64,000 nt of DNA from the NCBI RefSeq assembly GCF_014650815.1, contig NZ_BMVR01000009.1:310001-374000 (forward strand), given 5' to 3'. Positions 1-8,330 of this stretch are shown piece after piece. The position numbers and the translations under genes are program-made. Positions within the stretch are counted from its first letter, which is position 1, and each line of letters starts with the position of its first letter. Source of the DNA: Streptomyces flavofungini (GTDB taxonomy: Bacteria > Actinomycetota > Actinomycetes > Streptomycetales > Streptomycetaceae). The notes beneath the pieces are model-generated. The model searched no databases. It worked only from the letters and a program-made list of their open reading frames with translations, and was not told the DNA's origin.

Positions 1-350
1 TCGTACCGACGAACAGCGCCGCGAGCCTCGACCCGGAGGCCATGGACACCGGCCTGTACTGGGACACCCTGCTGTCGTACACCGCCCGCATGCTCCAGTG
101 CTGGGTCGTCTTCGTGAACCGCGTCGGCAACGAGAACGGCGCCACGTTCTGGGGCGGTTCGCGGGTCGTGGACCCGCGCGGCACCGTCGTCGCCCAGGCC
201 CCGAAGTGGGAACCGGCTCTGGTCACCGTCGACATCGACGTCCACGAGGCCCGCCGCCGGCGCCGCCTGGTGCCGCTCGTCGCGGAGGCCCGCCTCGGCC
301 TGGTCGACCGGGAGGTACGGCGGCTGATCGACGAGGGCGGGGACTCGTAG
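1..350 (+). CDS. Nitrilase-superfamily hydrolase, C-terminal part (cut by window start)
   Basis: The reading frame is open from base 3 and stops with TAG at 348-350, so about 115 C-terminal residues are visible. The stretch FVNRVGNENG followed by FWGGSRVVDPRG matches the segment after the catalytic Cys in carbon-nitrogen hydrolases (nitrilases, amidases, carbamoylputrescine amidase relatives). These enzymes hydrolyse C-N bonds with a Glu-Lys-Cys triad; that triad lies outside the window, so the substrate cannot be judged. The end of the gene takes part in a 24-bp direct repeat that runs over the stop codon (330-377). It is convergent with the FtsX-type permease gene. Confidence 0.8.
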   Translation, partial: VPTNSAASLDPEAMDTGLYWDTLLSYTARMLQCWVVFVNRVGNENGATFWGGSRVVDPRGTVVAQAPKWEPALVTVDIDVHEARRRRRLVPLVAEARLGLVDREVRRLIDEGGDS

Positions 351-377
351 GCCGACGAGGCCGGGGACCCGGGGCCC
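330..377. repeat. 24-bp imperfect direct repeat across a stop codon
   Basis: Two 24-bp units (330-353 and 354-377) match at about 19 of 24 positions; both begin GACGAGG and share CGGGGAC. The first unit contains the TAG stop of the nitrilase gene. It lies at a convergent gene junction, as do several other repeats in this window. Confidence 0.6.
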
Positions 378-425
378 GGCCGGGGCGGGGACTCCCGGTC
401 GCCGAGGCCGACACGGGCGGGACCC

Positions 426-2708
426 TCACGACACCTGCCTCCGGCACCCCAGCACCCCCGCCCCCACCGCCACCACCACCGAGACCCCCACGCACACCCC
501 CATCACGTCCCACGGCACCACCACCCCCGCCGGTGCCGAGAGCCTCGCCAGCGCCGCGCTCAGGCCGCCGAGGCCGACCAGTGTCACGGCGAGGCCGAGC
601 ACCGCGCCCACCGTCACCGCGAGGACCGCCTCGGCGGCGACCACGAGCCGGATCTGGCCGGGGGCGGCGCCGAGCAGTCGCAGGGAGCGCAGCTCGGGGG
701 CCCGTACGGGTGCCGTCATCAGCTGCGTGCTCGCCAGCGAGATCGCCGTGTACGCGAGGCAGAGCGCGAGCAGCATGCGCAGGCCGAGGCGGGTCTGGTG
801 CTTCATGCCGGGGTACTCGGCGGCCAGCCACTCCCCGGCCGGCCGCACCTGCCCGCCGGTCGGCCGCAGCGCCGCCGCGACGGCCGTGCGGTCGGCGCCG
901 TCCCGGAGGCGTACGTCCATGCGGTCGAGCGGGGCGGCGGGGGCGTTGCGGGCCGTGACGTACGCCCCGTTGTCGCCGGTGCCGCGGGCGAGGACCGCCA
1001 CGATCCGCAGCCGTGCCCGGCGGCCGTCGCCGAGCCACACGTCGACGTGCCGGCCGACGCGGTGCCGCTGCCACTCCTCGTTGACGACGATCGACCGGTC
1101 GTCGAGCCGCCGTACGTCACCGGCGACCACGGGCAGCCGGTTCGCCGCCGCGAACGCCGCCGGGTCGGTCACCGCGCGCGCCTCGGCGCGGAGGAGGGCG
1201 GAGTCGTCGTCCTCGCGTACGAAGACGGCGGTGCGCGCCGACGCGGCCACGGTCGCGCCCGGAATCCGCCCCGCAGGCCGCAAGTCAGCGCCGGTGACGA
1301 TCAGTTGGGCGGCGGTGCGGTCCCTCGCCTCGGCCGCCTTCGCCGCGCCCACCGTCGCGGCGGACCCCAGCAGGCAGCCGCCGACGGCGACGCTGACGAG
1401 GACGGGCGCGGCAATGGCGGCGGTGCGCCGCACGGCCCCGGCGGCATTGGCCCGAGCAACCCGCCCGAGACTCACCCAACTCCTGGCCGTGCTGCCGTGC
1501 GTGCTCCTGGCCGTGCTGCCGCGCGCGCTGCGGGGACGGCCCGGGTCGGTGCAGCTACGGCCGACGGTCACCCCGCCCGCGACCGGGACGCCCCGCCGCA
1601 CCCGCACCCGGGGCCGACGCAACGCCCCCACCACGTACCGCACCGACACCGGCGCCAGCGCGGCCACCCCCGTACACAGAACCATCGGCTGCGTCGTGTA
1701 CGTCTTCCGCTTCAGCAACTCCGACGGCTCCGCCCACACCGTCCACGCCAGCAGCCCCACCCCGCCCACCAGCAGCACGGCGCCCACGACCCGGCGCCCG
1801 ACCGGCAGCACGCCGGTGTCGAGCGACGCCTCGCGCAGCGCCTCGACGGGGCTGACCCGCCCGGCCCGGCGCGCCGCGCTCCACGATCCGGCGAGGGCGA
1901 CGAGCAGCCCGGTCCAGAAGGCGAGCTGGTACGGCCACCAGGTCCACGCGAAACCGTCGGGGCCGCCGTCGACGGTGAACCACGGCGGCGCCACCCCCGA
2001 GTCCACCAGCGCCCCCGCCAGCACCGGCGCCCCCAGTGCCCCGCCCAGGCACCCGACCGCCGCCGCCACCGCCCCCACCACCAGCGCCTCGCCGAGCAGC
2101 CACCGCCGGACCTGCCCCCGGCTCGCCCCGGCCGCCCGCAGCAGCCCGAACTCCCGGCGCCGCAGCGCCACCACGAAGGCGAACGTCGACGCGGTCACGA
2201 ACACCGCCACGAACGCGGCGACCCCGCCCGCCGTGCCGAGGAACGCGTTCACGGCGACCAGCGCTTCGGCGTCGCGTGCGGTGGCGGGGTCGACCAGGCG
2301 GCGGTCGGCGCCGGTCAGGACGCGGGCGCCGGTGCCGGACGCGGCGACGACGGCGCGTACCCGGGCGACGGGCGCGGCGAGGCCGACGGCGTCCGGTGCC
2401 GTACGGTCTGTATGGATCTGCCCCAGGCGACGAAGCTCGCGCAGGAGTTCGTTGTCCACAGGGTGTGGATGAGCGAGCCGCTTCGTCACGTGGCGGACCT
2501 CGGGCCCGCGCCGCACCGGCACCGTCAGCGTGTCCCGCCCCGCCACCACCACCGGCGACCCCGCGAACCGCACCGGCTCCCGCACCGGCGCGGCCAGACT
2601 CGCCGCGAGCCCCACCCCCGCCGCGGCGGTCAGGGCCACCCCGAGGGCGACGGCGACGAAGGCGCCCAGGAATCCGGCCCACCGGGCCCGTAGCGAAGCG
2701 AGAACCAT
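426..2708 (-). CDS. FtsX-family ABC transporter permease, without an adjacent ATPase
   Basis: The 760-residue protein has the two-lobed layout of large FtsX/MacB-type permeases. There is one N-terminal membrane segment, an extracytoplasmic region, a three-helix FtsX core (around FVVALRRREFGLLRAAGA), a second anchor, a second extracytoplasmic region, and a C-terminal FtsX core ending in GCRRQVS. Such permeases normally pair with a LolD/MacB-like ATPase; none is present on either side here, so its partner must lie elsewhere. I chose the ATG at 2708 because the hydrophobic anchor starts directly after it. The linker near 1480-1527 contains a 24-bp tandem duplication encoding two GSTARS motifs. 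The transported substrate is unknown. Confidence 0.85.
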   Translation of the reverse strand: MVLASLRARWAGFLGAFVAVALGVALTAAAGVGLAASLAAPVREPVRFAGSPVVVAGRDTLTVPVRRGPEVRHVTKRLAHPHPVDNELLRELRRLGQIHTDRTAPDAVGLAAPVARVRAVVAASGTGARVLTGADRRLVDPATARDAEALVAVNAFLGTAGGVAAFVAVFVTASTFAFVVALRRREFGLLRAAGASRGQVRRWLLGEALVVGAVAAAVGCLGGALGAPVLAGALVDSGVAPPWFTVDGGPDGFAWTWWPYQLAFWTGLLVALAGSWSAARRAGRVSPVEALREASLDTGVLPVGRRVVGAVLLVGGVGLLAWTVWAEPSELLKRKTYTTQPMVLCTGVAALAPVSVRYVVGALRRPRVRVRRGVPVAGGVTVGRSCTDPGRPRSARGSTARSTHGSTARSWVSLGRVARANAAGAVRRTAAIAAPVLVSVAVGGCLLGSAATVGAAKAAEARDRTAAQLIVTGADLRPAGRIPGATVAASARTAVFVREDDDSALLRAEARAVTDPAAFAAANRLPVVAGDVRRLDDRSIVVNEEWQRHRVGRHVDVWLGDGRRARLRIVAVLARGTGDNGAYVTARNAPAAPLDRMDVRLRDGADRTAVAAALRPTGGQVRPAGEWLAAEYPGMKHQTRLGLRMLLALCLAYTAISLASTQLMTAPVRAPELRSLRLLGAAPGQIRLVVAAEAVLAVTVGAVLGLAVTLVGLGGLSAALARLSAPAGVVVPWDVMGVCVGVSVVVAVGAGVLGCRRQVS
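1480..1527. repeat. In-frame 24-bp tandem duplication inside the permease gene
   Basis: Units 1480-1503 and 1504-1527 both begin CTCCTGGCCGTGCTGCCG and differ only near their ends. On the minus strand they encode two copies of an HGSTARS/RGSTARS motif in the cytoplasmic linker of the permease. Confidence 0.75.
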
Positions 2709-2779
2709 GCCCCGAGCCAACCGCGCCGGGGCCCCGCGCTCACGACCACTGGCGGGCCGGTCGAAGGTAGGGCCAGGCC

Positions 2780-2785
2780 TACCCT
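2780..2785 (+). promoter_or_regulatory. -10 element TACCCT, leaderless promoter candidate
   Basis: TACCCT ends 7 nt before the ATG at 2793 and no Shine-Dalgarno sequence intervenes, the layout expected of a leaderless transcript. Confidence 0.4.
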
Positions 2786-2792
2786 TAGGGGT

Positions 2793-3968
2793 ATGGATTC
2801 GGTGATCGACAGGGCGTTCGCGGCGGCGCTGTACGGGGCGGACGCGCGGGTCGGGCGCGCCGACGAAGGCCTCGACACCGGCGCGTCGCTGCTCGCCGCC
2901 GACCCCACCGCCGACGCCGAACTCGCGGCGCGCGGCGAGGAGTCGCTGCGGCGGGCCTGGGAGCGCGGCTGGCAGCCCGCCGACGTCCTGCGCCTGGTCC
3001 GGCGCGACCTCGACGAGCCGCACGTACGCCTGGCCGCCGCCCTGATCCGCGCCGAGACCCGCCGCTACGCCCCCGGCCTGCTGCCCGCCCGCTGGCCCGC
3101 GCAGCTCGCCGCCCTCGACGCCCACGAGCCCTGGCGGGGGCCCGACCGCTTCACGCACGCCACCGCCGTCCTCGCCCTCTACCGCCTGCTCCTGCGGCTG
3201 CCCCCGATCGAGCCCGTCGGTCCGGCGCCCGGCACCCCCCTGCACGTACCGCCGCCGCACCGCGACGACGAACCGCGCACCCTCACCCGCATCCGGGCCC
3301 TGCTCGCCAAGGCGGAGGCGACCGGCTACCCGGAGGAGGCGGAGGCGCTGACCGCGAAGGCGCAGGAGCTGATGGCGCGGCACAGCGTCGACGAGGCGCT
3401 GCTCGCCGCCCGTACGCACCGCGCGGACCTGCCCGGGGCCTGCCGGATCGGGGTCGACGCCCCGTACGAGACGGCCAAGGCGATCCTCCTCGACGCCGTC
3501 GCCACCGCGAACCGCTGTCGCGCGGTGTGGAACGAGGCCCTCGGCTTCACCACCGTCGTCGGCTTCGAGGCCGACCTGGAGGTCGTCGAACTGCTGCACA
3601 CCTCCCTCCTCGTGCAGGGGCTCGCCGCCATGACGACGGCGGAGGCCGGGCAGCGCGCGGGCGGGCGCAAGCGGACCAAGACGTTCCGGCAGGCGTTCTG
3701 GATGGCGTACGCCCAGCGCGTCGGCGCGCGCCTCGAAGCGGCCGCCGCGCCCGTCACGCACGCGGAGGCCGGTGGGGGCGGTGCGCTGCTTCCGGTCCTC
3801 GCGGCCCGGGATGTCGCCGTCACCGACCGGGCGGAGCGGATGTTCCCCGAGACGACCAGCACGCGGGTGCGCGGGGTGCGGGACGGGGCGGGGTGGGCCG
3901 AGGGGGCCGCGGCGGCCACGAACGCCAGCCTGCACACGCGTGTGAGACTTCCGGGGCGGGACAGGTGA
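2793..3968 (+). CDS. DUF2786 domain protein
   Basis: This is a 391-residue soluble protein. Residues ~160-200 carry the DUF2786 signature (RIRALLAKAEATGYPEEAEAL, then KAQELMARHSVDEALL), followed by a C-terminal region (~210-330) of the kind usually found with it. No catalytic residues are assigned for this family and I do not propose a function. The ATG at 2793 follows a TACCCT box by 7 nt without a ribosome-binding site. The gene is divergent from the FtsX-type permease and is followed 17 nt later by a MerR regulator in the same direction. Confidence 0.8.
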   Translation: MDSVIDRAFAAALYGADARVGRADEGLDTGASLLAADPTADAELAARGEESLRRAWERGWQPADVLRLVRRDLDEPHVRLAAALIRAETRRYAPGLLPARWPAQLAALDAHEPWRGPDRFTHATAVLALYRLLLRLPPIEPVGPAPGTPLHVPPPHRDDEPRTLTRIRALLAKAEATGYPEEAEALTAKAQELMARHSVDEALLAARTHRADLPGACRIGVDAPYETAKAILLDAVATANRCRAVWNEALGFTTVVGFEADLEVVELLHTSLLVQGLAAMTTAEAGQRAGGRKRTKTFRQAFWMAYAQRVGARLEAAAAPVTHAEAGGGGALLPVLAARDVAVTDRAERMFPETTSTRVRGVRDGAGWAEGAAAATNASLHTRVRLPGRDR

Positions 3969-3985
3969 GCCGGGGAGGGGCGGGC

Positions 3986-4360
3986 ATGCGCATCGGGGAG
4001 CTGTCGGAACGTACCGGTACGCCGCGCAGGCTGCTGCGGTACTACGAGGAGCAGGGGCTGATCGTCGCCGAGCGCGCCGCCAACGGGTACCGGGCGTACG
4101 ACGAGTCGTGCGTCGACCGGGTCCTGCAGATCCGGGGCCTCCTGGACGCGGGGCTCCCCACGCGCCTCATCAAGCAGATCCTGCCCTGCCTGGACCAGCC
4201 CCGTGTCATCCACTTCCCCGACGCCACGCCGGAGATGCTGGCCACGCTGGAGCGGGAGCTGGACAGCATGACGCGGCGCGTCGCCTGCCTGACCCGGAAC
4301 CGGGACGCGATCGGCGAGTACCTCGACGCGGTCCGGGCCCGCCGCGACCAGCCCGCCTGA
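3986..4360 (+). CDS. MerR-family transcriptional regulator
   Basis: The 124-residue protein begins with a complete MerR winged helix: MRIGELSERTGTPRRLLRYYEEQGL, with the usual RYYE and GYR.Y motifs. A short dimerisation helix follows (LERELDSMTRRVACLTRNRD). There is no C-terminal effector domain and no metal-binding Cys set beyond scattered cysteines, so the inducer is not predictable. A GGGGAGGGG purine run 5-13 nt upstream supports the ATG at 3986. It lies 17 nt after the DUF2786 gene and 58 nt before the FUSC exporter gene, which it could control. Confidence 0.85.
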   Translation: MRIGELSERTGTPRRLLRYYEEQGLIVAERAANGYRAYDESCVDRVLQIRGLLDAGLPTRLIKQILPCLDQPRVIHFPDATPEMLATLERELDSMTRRVACLTRNRDAIGEYLDAVRARRDQPA

Positions 4361-4406
4361 CCCTGCCCCCGCAACCGGCACCGGGATAAAACCTCCCAAA
4401 CCACCG

Positions 4407-4412
4407 TACGAT
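4407..4412 (+). promoter_or_regulatory. -10 element TACGAT, leaderless promoter candidate
   Basis: TACGAT ends 6 nt before the GTG start at 4419, and no Shine-Dalgarno sequence fits between them. Confidence 0.45.
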
Positions 4413-4418
4413 CACACC

Positions 4419-6716
4419 GTGACCTGGTGGCGGGCCCTGCGGCAGACGACGCGCTCGGGGCTCGCCGTCGAGCGCCGACGCCTCGAACCGCTGGTCGCCC
4501 TGCGCGGAGCCGGGGGCCTGGCGATCGTGATCGGCGTGAGCCTCGCCCTGTTCGGCCCCGCCGTCGCGGCCAGCTCGGCGTTCGGCGCGTTCCAGGCGGC
4601 CATCGCCACGTTCCAGCGCAGCTGGCGGCCCCGCCCGGAACTGGCCATCGCCTCCGGTACGAGCCTCGCGATCTCCACCTTCCTGGGCTACCTCACCGGC
4701 AGTCACCTGCTCCTCTTCCTCGCCCTGCTCGCCCTGTGGACGTTCCTCGCGGGCCTGAGCTGGGCGGCGGGCCCGACGATCGGCCTCATCGCCACCTCGA
4801 ACGTGGCGATCATGCTCGTCACGATCACCCTGCCCACCTCCGTGGCCGCGGCGGCCGGGCACGCGGCGATGATGGTCGCGGGCGGCGCCATCCAGGCGGC
4901 GCTGGTGATCGTCTTCCCGGTACGCCGCTGGGGCGCCCACCGCGACGCCCTCGCGGACGCCCTGGCCGCCGAGGCGGACTACGCGCGCCGCCTGCGCCAC
5001 GACCCCGTGGCCCCGTTCGACCCGGCCCCGCTGATGACGGCCCGCGCCGCCGCCCACATCACCCCGCGCCAGGCCCGCACCCGCCCCGCCGAACTCCACG
5101 GCGCCCGCGGCCTCGCGGAACGGATCCGCCCCGTCCTGGCCTCCCTGGCCGACCCGGCCCTCGGCGCCCCGGCACAGGGCCCGGAACGCGACCGCGTACG
5201 CGAACTCCTCGCCGCCGCGGGCGCCATCCTCGACGCGGCGGCCCGCGCCATCCGCCACGGCACCCCGGTGGCCCTGCCGGCCGCGGCGATCTCCACCTTC
5301 CGCACCCCCGACACCGGCACGATCCTCAAGGGCCCGCCCCACCGAGCCGCAACCCGCCTGGGCACCCTCCTGCGAGACGTGGTGGAGGTGGCGGGCGGCA
5401 CCTCACCACCCCCGCCTCCGACCACTCCCACCACCCCCGCAGATCCCACCGCCCCCGCAGATCCCACCGCCCCCGCAGATCCCGCCGCCCCCGCAGATCC
5501 CACCGCCTCGGGAGTGGGCACAGCCCGGGCCGACGGCGCCGGTACGCCCCGGCGCAACCTGGTCCGCCCAGGCCTGACGGCCCTGGCCCCCGCCGCGCTC
5601 CGCGCCATGCGCGCCGACCTGGACCACCGCTCCCCGGTGACCCGCCACGCCCTGCGCGTCACGACGGTCGCCGTCGTGGGCTACGCCGCCGGCACCTACC
5701 TCCCCCTGGGCCACGGCTACTGGGCCCCCATGGCCTCGGTCATGGTCATGCGCCCGGACTTCTCCCAGACCTACGCCCGCGCGGTCGCCCGCTTCGGCGG
5801 CACCCTCGTGGGCGTGGCCCTGGCCACCGCCCTGGTGCAGCTCGCCCACCCGGGCACGTACCTCTCGGGCGCCCTCGCCGCGGCGAGCGCGGGCCTGATG
5901 TACCTGCTGATGCGGACGGGCCAGGTCGCCGCCCAGGCCTGCGTCGCCGCGTACGTGGTCTTCCTCCTGGGCATGGGCGGCGAGCAGTGGACCCAGACGG
6001 TCCCGGAACGCGTCGTCCTGACCCTGATCGGCGGCCTCCTGGCGATGGCGGCGTACGCCGTGTACCCGGCCTGGGAGACCCCCCGGCTGCGCACCCGCCT
6101 CGCGGACTGGCTGGCCGCGAACGGCCGTTACGCCGCGGCCGTCGTCGGTCACTACGCCGACCCCGCGGGCAAGAACTGCCCCGACGTCCGCACCGCCCTG
6201 CTCGCGACCCGCGACGCCCGCGCGGCCTGGCAGGAGGCCCTGGAGCGGGCCGAACACGAACCCGTACGCCACCGCGGCCTGTCCCGCGCCGCGGCCGCCG
6301 ACGCCGAGCACGCCCTGTCCCAACTCGGCCGCGTCGCCATGCTCCTGGAGGCCCACCTCCCCGACCGGGGCACACCCCCCGTCCCGCACGCGGCGGCCCT
6401 CGCGGACGCGCTCCGCACCGCCACCGAACAGGGCGCCAAGGCCGTGCGCGAACGCCGCGTACCGGAGTGGGCCCCGGTCCGCGACGCCCTCGACGCCTGG
6501 GAGCCGGGCGCCGCCCCCGACCGCGTCGTCCGCCGCGGCGGCACCCTCCTCCTGCGCGCCCTCGCCGACCTCTCCGACGCCCTGGACACCGCACCCCCGC
6601 CGATGCTGGTCGACGGCACCGACGCCGCCGTACGCGGTACGGAAGAGACGCCGGCGGATCCGGGGCCGCAAAAGCCGAGCGGGCCGGGGGGCCCGGAGGC
6701 CCCCACGGCCCGCTGA
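4419..6716 (+). CDS. FUSC-family membrane protein (aromatic acid exporter-like)
   Basis: The 765-residue protein contains two hydrophobic blocks, each of about five to six helices (residues ~28-170 and ~405-550). Each is followed by a soluble helical region. The second block includes the FUSC pattern HGYWAPMASVMVMRPDF followed by RFGGTLVG. FUSC proteins (AaeB, YccS relatives) export aromatic acids and related compounds. A low-complexity linker between the halves contains four 18-bp repeats encoding TAPADP. The GTG start at 4419 lies 6 nt after TACGAT, suggesting leaderless translation. The last codons form a strong hairpin at 6678-6714. Confidence 0.85.
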   Translation: MTWWRALRQTTRSGLAVERRRLEPLVALRGAGGLAIVIGVSLALFGPAVAASSAFGAFQAAIATFQRSWRPRPELAIASGTSLAISTFLGYLTGSHLLLFLALLALWTFLAGLSWAAGPTIGLIATSNVAIMLVTITLPTSVAAAAGHAAMMVAGGAIQAALVIVFPVRRWGAHRDALADALAAEADYARRLRHDPVAPFDPAPLMTARAAAHITPRQARTRPAELHGARGLAERIRPVLASLADPALGAPAQGPERDRVRELLAAAGAILDAAARAIRHGTPVALPAAAISTFRTPDTGTILKGPPHRAATRLGTLLRDVVEVAGGTSPPPPPTTPTTPADPTAPADPTAPADPAAPADPTASGVGTARADGAGTPRRNLVRPGLTALAPAALRAMRADLDHRSPVTRHALRVTTVAVVGYAAGTYLPLGHGYWAPMASVMVMRPDFSQTYARAVARFGGTLVGVALATALVQLAHPGTYLSGALAAASAGLMYLLMRTGQVAAQACVAAYVVFLLGMGGEQWTQTVPERVVLTLIGGLLAMAAYAVYPAWETPRLRTRLADWLAANGRYAAAVVGHYADPAGKNCPDVRTALLATRDARAAWQEALERAEHEPVRHRGLSRAAAADAEHALSQLGRVAMLLEAHLPDRGTPPVPHAAALADALRTATEQGAKAVRERRVPEWAPVRDALDAWEPGAAPDRVVRRGGTLLLRALADLSDALDTAPPPMLVDGTDAAVRGTEETPADPGPQKPSGPGGPEAPTAR
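5436..5507. repeat. Four 18-bp tandem repeats in the FUSC gene
   Basis: Four units (5436-5453, 5454-5471, 5472-5489, 5490-5507) read CCCGCAGATCCC followed by RCCGCC; only the third differs, by one base. They encode a TAPADP hexapeptide repeat in the linker between the two membrane halves. Confidence 0.85.
6678..6714. terminator. Strong hairpin at the FUSC gene end
   Basis: The outer arms AGCGGGCC (6678-6685) and GGCCCGCT (6707-6714) enclose inner arms GGGGGCC (6687-6693) and GGCCCCC (6698-6704) around a 4-nt loop. It overlaps the last FUSC codons just before the convergent lipoprotein gene and could stop transcription in both directions. There is no U-tract. Confidence 0.55.
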
Positions 6717-6738
6717 ACGCCCGGCGCGGCGGCCGGAC

Positions 6739-7239
6739 TCAGGACTGCGGAATGTCCGCCGTGGGCAGCCCCTCCGGCAGCTTCCCGTCCTTCGTCCGGA
6801 GGAACTCGTCCTTGCCGAAGCCCTCCCAGGTGATCTTCAGCGCCTTGCCGTCGACGGAGTCGATCCGGCCCTTGGTGCGGTCCATGTCCCCGTCGGCGCA
6901 CTTCAGCTTGATCGTCTGCGTGCCGCCGACCCCGGCGAAGCCGTTGCACACGTGCTCGCCGACCAGCGTCGCCCGGTTCTTGGTGATCACGAGCGCGACC
7001 GGCTTGCCGCCGGTGGTGGCGACCCAGCTGCCCTCCAGGTCGCCGTCCGCGGCGTCCCCGTCGTCGGAGTCGGAGTCGGAGTCCGAGCCGGGCGTCTTGG
7101 ACGCGCTGTCCGCCGCCCCCTTGTCCTTGCCGTCGTCACCGCCGTCGTCACCGTCACTGCTGCAACCGGTCAGGACGACCGCGGCGGCCAGCGAGGCCAC
7201 CGCGGCGCCGATCGTCAGGCTGCGGACACGCGTATGCAC
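6739..7239 (-). CDS. Secreted lipoprotein of unknown function
   Basis: The 166-residue precursor has an n-region with two arginines, a hydrophobic core and the lipobox LTGC (Cys26), so it should be exported and lipid-anchored. An Asp/Ser/Gly-rich linker (DGDDGGDDGKDK, SDSDSDSDDGD) follows. The C-terminal ~90 residues form a small globular domain with two cysteines (HVCNGF and LKCADGD), which could form a disulfide. No recognised family. The GTG at 7239 is preceded by GGGGGACTT. It converges with the FUSC gene and lies downstream of the rpmB-rpsN pair on the same strand. Confidence 0.75.
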   Translation of the reverse strand: MHTRVRSLTIGAAVASLAAAVVLTGCSSDGDDGGDDGKDKGAADSASKTPGSDSDSDSDDGDAADGDLEGSWVATTGGKPVALVITKNRATLVGEHVCNGFAGVGGTQTIKLKCADGDMDRTKGRIDSVDGKALKITWEGFGKDEFLRTKDGKLPEGLPTADIPQS

Positions 7240-7298
7240 TGAAGTCCCCCTATGTGGAGCTCTGTTCCGGGCCGTGGCCCGTGGAATCGCGCGCCAAG

Positions 7299-7604
7299 CT
7301 ACCAGGAGGACTTGCGGACGCCGGGGAGGAATCCCGCGTGGGCCTGCGCCCGCATCCGCACCCGGGAGAGGCCGAAAGCGCCCAGGTAGCCGCGGGGGCG
7401 CCCGTCCACGGCGTCGCGGTTGCGCACCCGCGTGGCGCTGGCGTCGCGGGGCTGGCGGGCCAATTCCCGCCGGGCGGCGAGCCGTTCGGACTCGGGTGTG
7501 GACGGGCGCCGGATGAGCTCCTTCAGCTCGGCCCGCCGCGCCGCGTACCGCGCGACGATCTCGCGCCGCCGCTCGTTCTTCGCGATCTTGCTCTTCTTGG
7601 CCAT
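7299..7604 (-). CDS. rpsN: 30S ribosomal protein S14, zinc-independent form
   Basis: The 101-residue protein begins MAKKSKIAKNERR and ends in the conserved GLSRVRMR and LPGVRKSSW motifs of S14. It lacks the two CXXC pairs that bind zinc in the C+ form and has the longer C- type length. Such paralogues replace the zinc-containing protein when zinc is scarce. The ATG at 7604 overlaps the TGA of rpmB (ATGA), so the two are translationally coupled. Expression is expected from the Zur-controlled promoter upstream of rpmB. Confidence 0.95.
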   Translation of the reverse strand: MAKKSKIAKNERRREIVARYAARRAELKELIRRPSTPESERLAARRELARQPRDASATRVRNRDAVDGRPRGYLGAFGLSRVRMRAQAHAGFLPGVRKSSW

Positions 7605-7840
7605 CAGACCTTCACCCCGCGCGCACGGATCCTGGCCACGGCGGCCTCGATCCCGATCGTGTCGATTGTCTTGATGCCCTTGGCGCTCAGGCGCAGCCGT
7701 ACGTACCGGCCCTCGCTGGGCAGCCAGTACCGCTTGCGCTGGATGTTCGCGTCGAAGCGGCGCGGGGTGCGCCGGTGCGAGTGCGAGATGTGGTTGCCGA
7801 ACCCGGGCTTCGCGCCGGTGAGCTGGCAGTGGGCGGACAT
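7604..7840 (-). CDS. rpmB: 50S ribosomal protein L28, zinc-independent paralogue
   Basis: The 78-residue protein contains MSAHCQLTGAKPGFGNHIS, then SHRRTPRRF and IQRKRYWLPSEGRYVRLRLS, typical of L28. The CXXC pairs of the zinc-binding form are missing. The ATG at 7840 is the first sensible start, with AGAGGTGCGTCACC upstream. It is the first gene of the rpmB-rpsN unit and is divergent from rpmG across a 71-bp spacer that holds a candidate Zur box. Confidence 0.95.
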   Translation of the reverse strand: MSAHCQLTGAKPGFGNHISHSHRRTPRRFDANIQRKRYWLPSEGRYVRLRLSAKGIKTIDTIGIEAAVARIRARGVKV

Positions 7841-7883
7841 GGTGACGCACCTCTCGGTCGGATTCGCCCCGTCCATTTGGAAA

Positions 7884-7898
7884 CGGGATTCATTTTCA
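7884..7898. promoter_or_regulatory. Candidate Zur operator between rpmB and rpmG
   Basis: The right half ATTTTCA (7892-7898) matches the actinobacterial Zur half-site exactly. The left half CGGGATT (7884-7890) keeps only part of the TGAAAAT consensus, in the known 7-1-7 layout. It is the only AT-rich patch in the 71-bp spacer between two zinc-independent ribosomal protein operons, which are classical Zur targets. Confidence 0.55.
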
Positions 7899-7911
7899 TA
7901 TACTAGCCCTC

Positions 7912-8076
7912 ATGGCTCGCAACGAACTCCGCCCGGTCATCAAGCTCCGGTCCACCGCCGGCACCGGCTACACGTACGTCACCCGCAAGAACCGCCGGAA
8001 CGACCCCGACCGCCTGACCCTGCGCAAGTACGACCCGGTGGCAGGCCGCCACGTCGACTTCCGAGAGGAGCGCTGA
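7912..8076 (+). CDS. rpmG: 50S ribosomal protein L33, zinc-independent paralogue
   Basis: The 54-residue protein reads MARNELRPVIKLRSTAGTG and then YVTRKNRRNDPDRL and LRKYDPVAGRHV, clear L33 motifs. The zinc-binding CXXC pairs are absent. It heads a rightward run of rpmG, rpmE2, a COG0523-like gene and rpsR2 with spacings of 5 nt or less, so it is probably one transcript controlled from the spacer containing the Zur-like box. Confidence 0.95.
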   Translation: MARNELRPVIKLRSTAGTGYTYVTRKNRRNDPDRLTLRKYDPVAGRHVDFREER

Positions 8077-8081
8077 TCCCT

Positions 8082-8330
8082 GTGCGACCCGGTATCCACC
8101 CCCCGTACGGCCCCGTCGTCTTCCGCGACAAGGCCGCGAACTTCGCCTTCCTCACCCGGTCCACGGCCACGAGCGAGAAGACGGTCGTCTGGGAGGACGG
8201 CCACACCTACCCCGTCATCGACGTCGAGGTCTCCTCCGCGAGCCACCCCTTCTACACGGGGCAGCAGCGCGTCCTGGACACCGCGGGGCGCGTGGAGCGC
8301 TTCGAGCGGCGTTACGGCGGCGGTCGCTGA
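8082..8330 (+). CDS. rpmE2: 50S ribosomal protein L31 type B (zinc-independent)
   Basis: The 82-residue protein begins (V/M)RPGIHPPYGPVVFRDKAA and continues TRSTATSEKTVVWEDG and DVEVSSASHPFYTG, typical of type B L31 (YtiA/RpmE2), which lacks the CXXC zinc site. The GTG at 8082 lies 5 nt after the rpmG stop. GAGAGGAG at 8063-8070 within the end of rpmG serves as ribosome-binding site. The stop shares one base with the ATG of the next gene. Confidence 0.95.
   Translation: MRPGIHPPYGPVVFRDKAANFAFLTRSTATSEKTVVWEDGHTYPVIDVEVSSASHPFYTGQQRVLDTAGRVERFERRYGGGR

Noticed and set aside
4427..7516. A 1029-codon open frame overlapping the FUSC gene
   Set aside because: It is a GC-skew shadow rich in Arg, Pro and Gly, and the FUSC frame explains the region with clear membrane segments and family motifs.
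7878..7898. TGGAAA...TTTTCA inverted repeat with 9-nt spacing as the Zur site
   Set aside because: The spacing does not fit the 7-1-7 Zur layout; the site at 7884-7898 was preferred although its left half is weak.
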